DNA from: Oceanitalea stevensii
GTDB lineage: Bacteria > Actinomycetota > Actinomycetes > Actinomycetales > Actinomycetaceae
Assembly (NCBI RefSeq): GCF_014837105.1
Contig: NZ_JACSPO010000001.1
Span: 208,334 to 272,333, forward strand
Direction of reading: 5' to 3'
Length of the DNA: 64,000 nt
The notes under the pieces are model-generated. The model did not search any database and was not told the DNA's origin. It saw only the letters and a program-made list of their open reading frames with translations. The position numbers and the translations under genes were made by a program. Positions 50,712 to 58,967 of the stretch are shown here, one piece after another (position 1 is the stretch's first letter; each line of letters opens with the position of its first letter).

Positions 50712-51962
50712 GTGAAGCACCGCCTGCTCGACGTCCGCCCGCTGCGCGTGAGCCCGGCGTACCGGCGGCTGTGGCTGGGGACCTCGCTGTCCGCGGTGGG
50801 CGGGCAGATCGCGTCGGTGGCCGTCCTCTTCCAGGTCTGGGAGATGACGCACAGCCCGGTGTGGACCGGCGCGGTGGGACTCGCCCGGGCGGTGCCGCTC
50901 GTCCTGCTCGGGCTCGTGGGCGGGGCCCTCGCCGACTCCGTGGACCGCCGCGTGCTCGTGCGGTGGACGATGCTCGCCCAGCTTGTCGCCGCCCTCGGCC
51001 TCGCCGCCCAGGCGCTGCTGCGCGTGGACTCCCTCGGCCTCCTGCTCCTCCTCGTCGCCACCCAGGCGGGCTTCGGGGCGCTCGGTGCCCCGGCCCAGCG
51101 CACCTTCCCGGTCCGGCTGCTCGGCCGCGAGCTCGTCGCCGCCGGGATCGCGCTCCAGCACCTGAGCTTCCAGGCCGCGATGCTCGTGGGGCCGGCGCTC
51201 GCCGGTGTGGTCCTCGGGCAGTGGGGGCTGACCCCGGCCTACCTCGTCCAGGCGGTCGCCTCGCTCGCCGCGCTCTACGCCGTCGTGCGGCTGCCCGCGA
51301 TGCCGCCCACCGGGGCGCCGAGCGGACGCGGGCCGCGCGCCGTCGTCGAGGGGATGCGGTACATCGCTCGCAGCCGGGTGGTGAGCGGCCTGTACGTCAC
51401 CGACCTCGTCGCCACCCTGCTCGCCATGCCGATCGCCCTGTTCCCCGTCATCAACGAGGAGCGCTTCGGCGGGAACCCGGAGACGCTCGGCCTCTTCCTC
51501 AGCGCGGTCGCGGTCGGTGGCGTGCTCGCCGGCTTCGCCTCCGGCACCGTCACCCGCTCCGACCGGCCCGGCGCCGTCCAGCTGTGGGCGGCCGGGACGT
51601 GGGGCGCGGCGCTGGCGGTCTTCGGGATGGTGGGGCCGCTGTGGTCGGCGCTCGCGGCGCTCGTCGTCGCGGGAGCGGCCGACACGGTCTCGGTCATCTC
51701 CCGTGGCGCTGCGGTCCAGCTCGCGACGCCGGACAGCCACCGTGGGCGGGTGACCTCGGTCGAGCACGTCATCGGCGTGGCCGGGCCGGAGATCGGCAAC
51801 TTCCGCGCGGGCGTCGTCGCCGGGGCCACGAGCGCGGCCTTCGCCGCGACGTTGGGCGGGCTCGCGTGTCTCGTCGGGATCGTCGTCGTCGCCGCGACCA
51901 ACCGCGAGCTGCGCCGCTTCCGCATCAGCCGCGACATCCCCACCCCCGACGACGCCGCATAG
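50712..51962 (+). CDS. MFS transporter, EntS-like
   Basis: A 416-residue major-facilitator protein of the MFS_3/EntS group with twelve hydrophobic segments. The opening YRRLWLGTSLSAVGGQIASV and the loop GGALADSVDRRVLVRWTMLA are typical. EntS exports siderophores and other members export drugs; substrate unknown here. GTG start chosen from the leaderless hexamer. Confidence 0.88.
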   Translation: MKHRLLDVRPLRVSPAYRRLWLGTSLSAVGGQIASVAVLFQVWEMTHSPVWTGAVGLARAVPLVLLGLVGGALADSVDRRVLVRWTMLAQLVAALGLAAQALLRVDSLGLLLLLVATQAGFGALGAPAQRTFPVRLLGRELVAAGIALQHLSFQAAMLVGPALAGVVLGQWGLTPAYLVQAVASLAALYAVVRLPAMPPTGAPSGRGPRAVVEGMRYIARSRVVSGLYVTDLVATLLAMPIALFPVINEERFGGNPETLGLFLSAVAVGGVLAGFASGTVTRSDRPGAVQLWAAGTWGAALAVFGMVGPLWSALAALVVAGAADTVSVISRGAAVQLATPDSHRGRVTSVEHVIGVAGPEIGNFRAGVVAGATSAAFAATLGGLACLVGIVVVAATNRELRRFRISRDIPTPDDAA

Positions 51963-51999
51963 CGTCCCCGCCTCGGGGCGAGTTGGCCCCGCCCACTTT

Positions 52000-52129
52000 C
52001 GCCGAGAGCGGGATTTCTCCAGGGCAGGGTCGCGGAAGAATCCGGCTGTCGGCGGAGGGGTGGTACTCCGTTTGCGCAGAGAGCTGGATCTCTCCAGGGC
52101 AGGGTCGCGGAGGAATCCGGCTGTCGGCG
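52000..52129. repeat. Two 55-bp hairpin repeats 75 bases apart
   Basis: Copies at 52000-52054 and 52075-52129 share a left arm CGCCGAGAGCGGGAT or CGCAGAGAGCTGGAT, an identical loop AGGGCAGGGTCGCGG and a right arm GAATCCGGCTGTCGGCG. The arm is the same word as in the hairpins at 6497 and 7765 and the tandem repeats at 11766. They lie between two plus-strand genes. Confidence 0.8.
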
Positions 52130-52155
52130 CATGTGGTGGCGGGTCGGCGCGCGCC

Positions 52156-52161
52156 TACGAT
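52156..52161 (+). promoter_or_regulatory. Leaderless -10 element for the hydrolase gene
   Basis: TACGAT ends six bases before the GTG at 52168, downstream of the paired repeats. Confidence 0.5.
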
Positions 52162-52167
52162 CGGACG

Positions 52168-52785
52168 GTGAGCGGCGAGACCCTCGAGATCGAGACGACG
52201 CACGGGCCGGCGCGGGTGCACCTGCACGGCGCCCCGGGCGCCCGCGGACTGCTCGTGCTCGGGCACGGTGCCGGGGGCGGGGTCGAGGCACCGGACCTGC
52301 GCACCGCGACCACGGTCGCGACCGGGCTCGGGTGGGGCGTCGCACTCGTCGAGCAGCCCTACCGGGTGGCCGGCCGCCGGGCGCCCGCGCCCGCGAAGCA
52401 GCTCGACGCCGCATGGACCGACGTCGTCCACCACCTGCTCGCCGGCCCCGGCGCGGGTCTCCCGCTCGTCCTCGGCGGCCGCTCCTCGGGTGCGCGGGTC
52501 GCGTGCCGCACGGCCCTGCCGCTCGGCGCCGTCGGCGTCCTGTGCCTGGCCTTCCCGCTCCAGCCGCCGGGGAAGGCGGAGCGGCCCAGCCGGCTTCCCG
52601 AGCTCGACGGCGCGGGCGTGCCCACCCTCGTCGTCCAGGGCGAGCGTGACGCCTTTGGGGTGCCGCCGGAAGGACCCGGCCGGAGCGTCGTCGTCGTCGC
52701 CGGGGACCACAGCCTGAAGAAGGACCAGCCCGCCATCGGCGAGGCCGTCCGCACCTGGCTCACCGGGCTCGCGCCGTCGGCGTGA
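52168..52785 (+). CDS. Alpha/beta hydrolase, Tex30/KANL3-like
   Basis: A 205-residue alpha/beta-hydrolase-fold protein. The oxyanion loop LVLGHGAGGG, the nucleophile elbow GGRSSGARVA (Ser in RSSGA), Asp in GERDAFG and His in AGDHSL make a complete triad. The family is called dienelactone-hydrolase-like or Tex30/KANL3-like and lacks an assigned substrate. GTG start from a leaderless hexamer. Confidence 0.85.
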   Translation: MSGETLEIETTHGPARVHLHGAPGARGLLVLGHGAGGGVEAPDLRTATTVATGLGWGVALVEQPYRVAGRRAPAPAKQLDAAWTDVVHHLLAGPGAGLPLVLGGRSSGARVACRTALPLGAVGVLCLAFPLQPPGKAERPSRLPELDGAGVPTLVVQGERDAFGVPPEGPGRSVVVVAGDHSLKKDQPAIGEAVRTWLTGLAPSA

Positions 52786-52843
52786 GATGCCCGCTCGCCC
52801 GCCTCGGGTGAGACTCGTCGGGAAGCCGACGGAAGGACGTGCC

Positions 52844-53512
52844 ATGCCCATCCACGTGGAGCCGGGGACGATCGTGCTCTACTCCGACGTCGCCTGCGGG
52901 TGGGCCACCCTGGCCCTGCACCGCTTCTACGCGGCCCGCGCCGAGGCGGGGCTGGAGGAGGAGGTGCGGGTGGACCACCGCCTCTTCCTCCTCGAGGACG
53001 TCAACGCCTTTCCGCTGCCGCTCGACTTCGTCTCCGGCGAGGTACCGGTCTTCGCCGATCTCGCCCCCGACTTCGGCTTCCGGACGTGGCAGGGCAAGGA
53101 GTCGGAGTGGCCCGTCACCACCCTGCTCGCCAACGAGGCCGTCCACGCCGCGAAGGCGCAGGGCCCCGCCGCCTCGGAGGAGCTCGACCTCGCGCTGCGG
53201 CGGGCGCTGTTCGCCGAGAGCCGCACGGTGAGCATGCTCCACGAGATCCTCGACGTCGCCGGCTCCTGCCCCTCCGTGGACGCCCACGCGCTGCGGGAGG
53301 CGCTCGACGACGGCCGCGCGCGCGGGCCGATGATGCGCGACTACCGCACCCACCGCGAGGACGTGCAGGGCAGCCCGCACTTCTTCCTCGCCGACGGCAG
53401 CGACGTCCACAACCCCGGCATCGAGTTCCACCTCGAGGACGAGGTCCCCGTCGTCGACAGCGACGACACCGGCGCCATGGCCGCGCTCGTGCGGCGCGCC
53501 GCCGGCCATTGA
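52844..53512 (+). CDS. DsbA-family protein lacking the second active-site cysteine
   Basis: A 222-residue FrnE/DsbA-like thioredoxin-fold protein. The motif that is normally CPWC reads ACGWAT after YSDV, so only the first Cys remains. It keeps the helical insertion and the cis-Pro loop GSPHFFLADG. No signal peptide, so it is cytoplasmic. GGAAGGA precedes the ATG. An F420-type gene follows 27 bases after the stop. Confidence 0.83.
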   Translation: MPIHVEPGTIVLYSDVACGWATLALHRFYAARAEAGLEEEVRVDHRLFLLEDVNAFPLPLDFVSGEVPVFADLAPDFGFRTWQGKESEWPVTTLLANEAVHAAKAQGPAASEELDLALRRALFAESRTVSMLHEILDVAGSCPSVDAHALREALDDGRARGPMMRDYRTHREDVQGSPHFFLADGSDVHNPGIEFHLEDEVPVVDSDDTGAMAALVRRAAGH

Positions 53513-53539
53513 CCAGCCCGAACCGTGAAGGAGACCGTC

Positions 53540-54493
53540 ATGAAGCTCGGCTACAAGCTCGCCGCCGAGGCCTACGGGCCGCAGGAGCTCATCCGCCAGG
53601 CCGTCCGCGCCGAGGAGGTGGGCTACGACTTCGTCGAGATCAGCGACCACTTCCACCCGTGGCTCGACAACCAGGGCCACAGCCCCTTCGCCTGGTCGGT
53701 CCTCGCCGCCATCGCCGCGCGCACCGAGCGCATCGGCCTCGTCACCGGCGTCACCTGCCCGACCTTCCGCTACCACCCGGCCGTGATCGCGCAGGCCGCG
53801 GCGACGACGGCGCTCATCTCCGAGGGCCGCTTCACCCTCGGCCTGGGCTCGGGGGAGCGGCTCAACGAGCACGTCGTCGGCAAGCCGTGGCCCTCCGCGA
53901 CGGAGCGCCAGGCCATGCTGCGCGAGGCGCTGGAGATCATCCGGCTGCTGTGGCAGGGCGGCTACCAGAGCTACGACGGGCGCTACCTCCAGCTCGAGGA
54001 CGCGCGCATCTTCGACCTGCCCGAGGAGCTGCCGCGCATCGCCGTCGCCGGTGGCGGTCCGCAGGCGGCGCGCCTCGCCGGGGAGCTCGCCGACGGGCTC
54101 TTCGTCACCGAGCCCGACCCCTCGCTCGTCGAGGCCTTCCGCGACGCCGGCGGGGACGGCCCGCTCTACGCCGAGGCGCCGCTCGCCTACGCCGCCACCG
54201 AGGACGAGGCCGCCGCGCACGCGTTGGAGACCAGCCGCTGGGCGCTCACCGGCTGGAAGGTGATGTCCGAGCTGCCCAACCCGGTGAACTTCGACGCCGC
54301 CGCGGCGACGGTCCGCGAGGAGGACGTGCGCGAGCAGTTCGCCTGCGGTCCCGACGTCGAGCGGCACCTCGCGACGATCCGGCAGTTCACCGACGCGGGC
54401 TACGACCACGTCGTCGCGATGAACGTCGGCCCGGACCCGGACGCGTTCCTCGACTTCTTCGGCTCCGAGCTGCGGCCGCGCCTGCTGGGCTGA
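53540..54493 (+). CDS. F420-type luciferase-like oxidoreductase
   Basis: A 317-residue LLM-class (beta/alpha)8 protein of the F420-dependent G6PDH-related group (TIGR03557-like). Characteristic segments are GYDFVEISDHFHPWLDNQGH, SEGRFTLGLGSGERLNEH and PRIAVAGGGPQAARLAGELADG. F420 rather than FMN use is predicted from subfamily. AAGGAG precedes the ATG. Probably co-transcribed with the DsbA-like gene. Confidence 0.88.
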   Translation: MKLGYKLAAEAYGPQELIRQAVRAEEVGYDFVEISDHFHPWLDNQGHSPFAWSVLAAIAARTERIGLVTGVTCPTFRYHPAVIAQAAATTALISEGRFTLGLGSGERLNEHVVGKPWPSATERQAMLREALEIIRLLWQGGYQSYDGRYLQLEDARIFDLPEELPRIAVAGGGPQAARLAGELADGLFVTEPDPSLVEAFRDAGGDGPLYAEAPLAYAATEDEAAAHALETSRWALTGWKVMSELPNPVNFDAAAATVREEDVREQFACGPDVERHLATIRQFTDAGYDHVVAMNVGPDPDAFLDFFGSELRPRLLG

Positions 54494-54548
54494 GGGGGAC
54501 GCCGGCGCGGGGCGGCCGGGGTCCGTCGGCGGGAGGTGTCGCTGAGCC

Positions 54549-54623
54549 GCACCGAAGTCCGCGACACGCCCGCGACACGCCGGGACAGGTGTCGCTCAGG
54601 ACGCGTGCCGCGGGCTTCGGTGC
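54549..54623. terminator. Imperfect long-loop inverted repeat between convergent genes
   Basis: GCACCGAAGTCCGCG (54549-54563) pairs with the 15 bases at 54609-54623 with one G-U-type mismatch. The loop holds a direct repeat of CGACACGCC and a second GTGTCGCT. Positioned between the F420-type gene and the minus-strand membrane protein; terminator is the simplest reading. Confidence 0.5.
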
Positions 54624-54655
54624 AGATCAGCAGCACTCGCGACGGCGGTGGGCCC

Positions 54656-55132
54656 TCAGGGCTCGACGTCGTCCGCGTCCTCGTCCCCGGCGCCGGTGAG
54701 CACGCGCTCACCCAGTGCCGTCTCGAGGCTCTCGAGGAGGAGGTAGACGACGCCGGCGAGGAAGGGTGCCAGTGCCCACACGGCCGGGTGGGACAGGAGC
54801 GTGCCGGCGAGCCAGGTCGCCCCGAGACCGCCGAGGACCGACACGAGGTTGAGGCTCGTGCCGACGGCCAGGACGTTGCTGCGGTGCTGCGGCATCGGCC
54901 GCCGGAAGCCGCGGGAGAGCACCGCCTCGAGCAGGGTGAAGGACAGCACCGCGCCGGTGGCGAAGAGGAAGATCGTCCCGACGTCCGGGGTGCCCTCGGT
55001 CACCTGGAGCATCCCGAAGCTCACGGTGACGAGGATCGAGAAGCCGAAGGTCGTACTCTCCCGGCCCACCGTGCTCCGCAGCCCGCGCACGACCGTGCTG
55101 CTGCTCCGCCCGTCCTCGTCGTCCTTCGCCAT
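54656..55132 (-). CDS. Putative four-helix membrane protein
   Basis: A 158-residue membrane protein with segments around TTFGFSILVTVSFGML, TIFLFATGAVLSFTLLEAVL, VGTSLNLVSVLGGLGATWLA and ALAPFLAGVVYLLLESLE, charged ends and an acidic C-terminal tail. No family recognised. The ATG at 55132 (MAKDDED) is preferred over one 18 codons upstream because family-like charged starts begin here; evidence is weak. Confidence 0.7.
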   Translation of the reverse strand: MAKDDEDGRSSSTVVRGLRSTVGRESTTFGFSILVTVSFGMLQVTEGTPDVGTIFLFATGAVLSFTLLEAVLSRGFRRPMPQHRSNVLAVGTSLNLVSVLGGLGATWLAGTLLSHPAVWALAPFLAGVVYLLLESLETALGERVLTGAGDEDADDVEP

Positions 55133-55236
55133 CCCGCGCTCCCTCCCGTCGACCGCTGCGAATGACGGCAGGCTCGCACCGATCACGCCGTGCCGCCCGC
55201 CGGCCGCACCGGACGTGGGGAGGACCGTCGGACGGG

Positions 55237-57087
55237 CTAGGCGACCCGCGCCGTCGTCAGCGGCCGCTCGAGCGGGGAGCCGCCGCCCACGGGGAGCTCG
55301 AAGCTGCTCGGCACCGGGAAGTACCGCTCGAGGAAGTCGCCGAGGAGCTCGCCCCGGCCCACCTCACCGACGGCGGGGGAGTCGTTGAGGCAGAAGACGT
55401 CGAACTCGCGGCGCCGCAGCAGCCGGCGCAGCCGCGCGGCGGCCCGCGGGTGGGCGAGGTCGAGGTAGAGGTACGCCAGGCGCCCCGGCACGGACCTGCC
55501 CAGCGCGTAGGCGTAGTAGTGGTGCAGCGCCGAGCTGATCGACAGGTCGTCCGGGTGGCGGAAGGTCGAGGCCGCGACCTGGGCGAACAGCGCGGGGTGC
55601 TCGGCCTCCATGTGCTGGAGCACCGAGCGCAGCTGGGGGTGGGGCGTGTGCTGGAACAGGTGGGTCACCCGCCGGCCGAAGACCTCGGCGATGAGGGCGC
55701 GGTTGTTCTTCGCCGCGCTCGTCACGGGGGAGTCGTCGGGCTGGTGCCCGCGCGCGTCCATGAGGGCGGAGGAGGTGAAGAACGTCGCCAGGCCGTTGCC
55801 CTGGAAGAACAGGCTCGGCGACACGGGCCGGCCGAAGAACACGTCGTCGTTGAGGTAGAGGTACTGCTCGGCGAGGCCCGGGATGTGGTGCAGCTGGGAC
55901 TCGATGGCGTGGGAGTTGAACACCGGCAGGACGCCCGGGTCGGTGAAGATGTCGCGGTGGTCCACGACGCGCAGCCGGGGGTGGTCGGTGTCGAGCCAGT
56001 CCGGCACCTGCCCGGCCGTGACGACGTGGACGCGGCGCACCCACGGGGCGAACATCTCGAGCGAGCGCAGGGAGTAGCGCAGCTCGTCCTGCGAGCGGAA
56101 CCGCGCCGTGTGCGTCGCCTCGGGGGTGTGCCGCTGGTCGGCGGGCACCCCGAGGGCGGCGAGCCGCGCGGCGTTCCACTCCGGGTCCTCACCGTCCACC
56201 CACGTGTAGACGACGTCGATCGGGCCGGTGGGCTCGAGCAGGTGCGGCAGCGGGCCGACGTCGACCGACCCGGTCTCGGTGGCCTGCCGCCACTGCGCGG
56301 CGTTCAGGTGCGTGGTCCAGGTCTGGCGCCGCGGTGCGACGAGGGTGCCGTGGGTCTCCGAGGGGAGCTCGCCGGGCCCGGTGGGCGTGGAGACCGCCTC
56401 CGGCCACGTCTCGACGTCGACACCCACCTCGGGCCCCATGAGCGGGCGTGCCGGCCCTGGGACGTCGCGGAAGACCCGGAACCCGTCACGGGTGGCCACG
56501 GCGCGGGCGAGGCGGCGGGTACGGAGGGCGCGGGGACGGGCCCCGCGCGCGTCGAGCGGCACGACGCGCCAGGTGCCGTCCAGGCCGGCGGCGAGGGCGG
56601 CGACGGCCCGGGCACGGTCGCTGCGGCGGACGACGACGGCGGCCGGCTTGCCCGCACCCGCGGGCATGACGGTCGCGCCGACCCCGGCCGCGCGCAGCAC
56701 CGCGAGCACTCGTTCGCGGCGCGCGGCCTCCTCGGTCGCGCTGTCGTAGCGGCCGACGTCGGCCGGCCCGTCGGCGCGGCCGCGCGCCGCCACGGGGGCG
56801 AGGGGACGCGCGTCCGGGCCGGGGCGGCGGCCGAGCGTCTGGACCCGGGCGACCCGGCGCGCGAGCCCGGCGCCCAGGCGCCGAGGGAGGGCGGAGACGA
56901 CGCGGCTGCCGAGCACCGCGGCCCGGTCACGGGCGCGCTCCCGGCGCGAGACGGTGTCGCGGTAGAGCAGCAGCTCGTTCCCGACGGCGTCCACGGTGCG
57001 CTTGAGCTCGTGGGCGCCGGGACGGCCGTGGTCCTCCACGACGAAGGACGGGTCGAGTCCGGCGAGCGCTCGAGTACGTCGGGGCAC
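55237..57087 (-). CDS. Stealth-family sugar-phosphate transferase
   Basis: A 616-residue cytoplasmic Stealth protein, the family that makes phosphodiester-linked hexose polymers such as capsular polysaccharide. Conserved regions appear in order in the C-terminal half: CR1 IDVVYTWVDGEDPEW, CR2 RFRSQDELRYSLRSLEMFAPW with VTAGQVPDWLD, CR3 QYLYLNDDVFFGRPV and CR4 near the end. The N-terminal 270 residues are basic and unassigned. GTG start after AGAGAGG. No other capsule gene lies in the window. Confidence 0.88.
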   Translation of the reverse strand: MPRRTRALAGLDPSFVVEDHGRPGAHELKRTVDAVGNELLLYRDTVSRRERARDRAAVLGSRVVSALPRRLGAGLARRVARVQTLGRRPGPDARPLAPVAARGRADGPADVGRYDSATEEAARRERVLAVLRAAGVGATVMPAGAGKPAAVVVRRSDRARAVAALAAGLDGTWRVVPLDARGARPRALRTRRLARAVATRDGFRVFRDVPGPARPLMGPEVGVDVETWPEAVSTPTGPGELPSETHGTLVAPRRQTWTTHLNAAQWRQATETGSVDVGPLPHLLEPTGPIDVVYTWVDGEDPEWNAARLAALGVPADQRHTPEATHTARFRSQDELRYSLRSLEMFAPWVRRVHVVTAGQVPDWLDTDHPRLRVVDHRDIFTDPGVLPVFNSHAIESQLHHIPGLAEQYLYLNDDVFFGRPVSPSLFFQGNGLATFFTSSALMDARGHQPDDSPVTSAAKNNRALIAEVFGRRVTHLFQHTPHPQLRSVLQHMEAEHPALFAQVAASTFRHPDDLSISSALHHYYAYALGRSVPGRLAYLYLDLAHPRAAARLRRLLRRREFDVFCLNDSPAVGEVGRGELLGDFLERYFPVPSSFELPVGGGSPLERPLTTARVA

Positions 57088-57396
57088 GGGAACCGCCTCT
57101 CTTGTTGTCGGTGCGCGCGGTGAGCTCGGCCCGTCGGGCGTGCTCGAACCGCGGCGCGGTGGGGGGCCGGGCGGTGGTTCCGCGCGGGACGCCGGGCGAC
57201 CGCGCGCTCCTTGCGCTGCGGGTCCGCTCCGTGCCGGCCGTCGCCGGCAGGTACCGGCGGGGAAAGGGTCAGTATAGCCCCACGGACTGGTCATCCCTCG
57301 GTACGGCGTCGTCGTCCGGGAGGAGCGTCGTGCTGCCCGTAGGCTGTGGGGCGGGCTCGGGAGCCCGTGGCCGGTCAGTCGTGGAATGGGTGAGGC
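57088..57396. other. Gene-free divergent promoter region
   Basis: A 309-base gap between the divergent Stealth and cytochrome-b-like genes. On the minus strand TATACT (57271-57276) is a good -10 hexamer for the Stealth gene with a leader of roughly 175 bases, but no clear -35 accompanies it. Nothing coding is credible. Confidence 0.45.
57271..57276 (-). promoter_or_regulatory. Candidate -10 hexamer for the Stealth gene
   Basis: TATACT on the minus strand, 184 bases before the GTG at 57087. Only the -10 element is convincing. Confidence 0.3.
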
Positions 57397-58296
57397 ATGT
57401 CGTCAAAGGGTGCTGCGCGCAGCCGGGGTCAGCAGCTGGCGTGGATGGTTCCGACGGCGCTGGTGGCGCTCGTCGTCGTCGTGCTCGTCGCGCGGTGGCT
57501 GCGTGAGGTGCCGGCGGTGACCGGCTTCGTCACCGACTACCCGGGCACCACCGAGCTGCCGGAGACGGCGCCGGTCGGGCTGCCCGCGTGGGTGGGCTGG
57601 CAGCACTTCCTCAACGCCTTCCTCCTCGTCTTCATCGTCCGCAGCGGCTGGCTCATCCGCACCACCCAGCGCCCCAAGGGCCACTGGCAGCCGAAGAAGG
57701 CCGCCCGCGGGAAGAAGCCGGTGCGCATCAGCCTCAACCTGTGGCTCCACCTCGCCGCGGACCTCCTGTGGGTGCTCAACGGCCTCGTCTTCGTCGTCCT
57801 CATCGTCGTCACGGGCCACTGGATGCGGCTCGTCCCGACGAGCTGGGACGTCTTCCCGAACGCCCTGTCCGTCGGCATCCAGTACCTCTCCCTGGACTGG
57901 CCGGCCCACGGCAGCTGGGTCAGCTACAACGCCCTGCAGGTGCTGTCCTACTTCGTCACCGTCTTCGTCGCCGCGCCGCTCGCCCTCGTCACGGGGCTGC
58001 GGATGTCGCCGGTGTGGCCGGCGAGCTGGCGCTTCGTGCCGATGAGCCTGGCCCGCGCGCTGCACTTCCCGCTCATGGTCTACTTCGTCGCCTTCACCGT
58101 CGTCCACGTGACGCTCGTGCTCGCCACGGACGCGCAGGGCAACCTCAACCACATGTTCGCGGCCCGCAACGACGGCAGCTGGCTGGGCCTCGTCTACTTC
58201 GGCATCGCCCTCGCGCTCATGGTGGCGGCCTGGGTGGTGGCCAAGCCGGTCTTCACCCAGCCCGTCGCCGCGCTCACCGGGAAGGTCACGCGGTAG
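57397..58296 (+). CDS. Cytochrome b/b6-domain membrane protein
   Basis: A 299-residue polytopic protein with at least five hydrophobic segments and histidines in membrane positions typical of di-heme cytochrome b subunits: WQHFLNAFLLVFIVRSGWL, LWLHLAADLLWVLNGLVFVV, ALHFPLMVYFVAFTVVHVTL. The pattern resembles the FdnI/thiosulfate-reductase cytochrome subunit group annotated as cytochrome b/b6-domain protein. No molybdopterin partner is in the window. It overlaps the convergent glyoxalase-like gene by 11 bases. Confidence 0.78.
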   Translation: MSSKGAARSRGQQLAWMVPTALVALVVVVLVARWLREVPAVTGFVTDYPGTTELPETAPVGLPAWVGWQHFLNAFLLVFIVRSGWLIRTTQRPKGHWQPKKAARGKKPVRISLNLWLHLAADLLWVLNGLVFVVLIVVTGHWMRLVPTSWDVFPNALSVGIQYLSLDWPAHGSWVSYNALQVLSYFVTVFVAAPLALVTGLRMSPVWPASWRFVPMSLARALHFPLMVYFVAFTVVHVTLVLATDAQGNLNHMFAARNDGSWLGLVYFGIALALMVAAWVVAKPVFTQPVAALTGKVTR

Positions 58297-58933
58297 CGAG
58301 GACCACCCGGCCGCGCGGGGTGTCGAGGACCGCGCGCAGCGCGACCCTCGGCCCGGCGGTCACCGTCAGCGGCGCGCCGAGCGCCGCGAGCATGCGGGTC
58401 GCCGCGGCGACGTCCGGGGCCTCGGCCGAGAGGTCGAGCAGGGTGAGCGCCGGCAGCCCGCCCTGCGCGGGGTGCGGCGTGTCGCGCCAGTCGATGAGGA
58501 AGGGGCGGATGCCGCCGGCGCCGGGCGTCATCCGCCAGCGCAGCAGCCGTCCGTCCGGCGTCGTGCGCTCGGTGGCCCGCACCTCGCCGACGTCCACACC
58601 CGCGGCCGCAGCGTCGCGGACCGTCTCGTCGAGGTCCGCCGGGCGGACGGCCCACGTGTGCAGCGAGGGCTCACGCACGTGCCCGACGCCGAGACCCACC
58701 CGGTCCGCGGGCAGGCCCTGCTCCGGGTCGGGCCCGATGAGCTCGAGGTAGGTCCGGCGCGGGCCGGTCGTGCCCGGCACGTCGAGGGCGAGGAGGTGGT
58801 TGGCGGTGCCCAGCCCCGGGTGGGCGCCGCCGCGCACGGCCTCGACGCCGGTGAGCCCGGCGAGGTGGGCGACCCCGTCGGCGAGGTCGGGGACGGCCCA
58901 CAGGAGGTGGTCGAGGGTGGCGGGGACGGTCAT
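58286..58933 (-). CDS. Glyoxalase-like domain protein
   Basis: A 215-residue protein of the Glyoxalase_3-like group: starts TLDHLLWAVPDLADGVAHLA, with TYLELIGPDPEQGLP and a C-terminal strand series ending RGRVVLATA. Related to VOC proteins but longer. GGAGGAGA precedes the ATG. Divergent from an SDR gene; substrate unknown. Confidence 0.83.
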   Translation of the reverse strand: MTVPATLDHLLWAVPDLADGVAHLAGLTGVEAVRGGAHPGLGTANHLLALDVPGTTGPRRTYLELIGPDPEQGLPADRVGLGVGHVREPSLHTWAVRPADLDETVRDAAAAGVDVGEVRATERTTPDGRLLRWRMTPGAGGIRPFLIDWRDTPHPAQGGLPALTLLDLSAEAPDVAAATRMLAALGAPLTVTAGPRVALRAVLDTPRGRVVLATA

Positions 58934-58967
58934 GGTTCTCCTCCGGTCGTGCGTAGGCTGCTCATCG

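Noticed and set aside
54549..54623. Riboswitch between the F420-type gene and its neighbour
   Set aside because: It lies downstream of both convergent genes, not upstream of either, so it cannot act as a leader switch.
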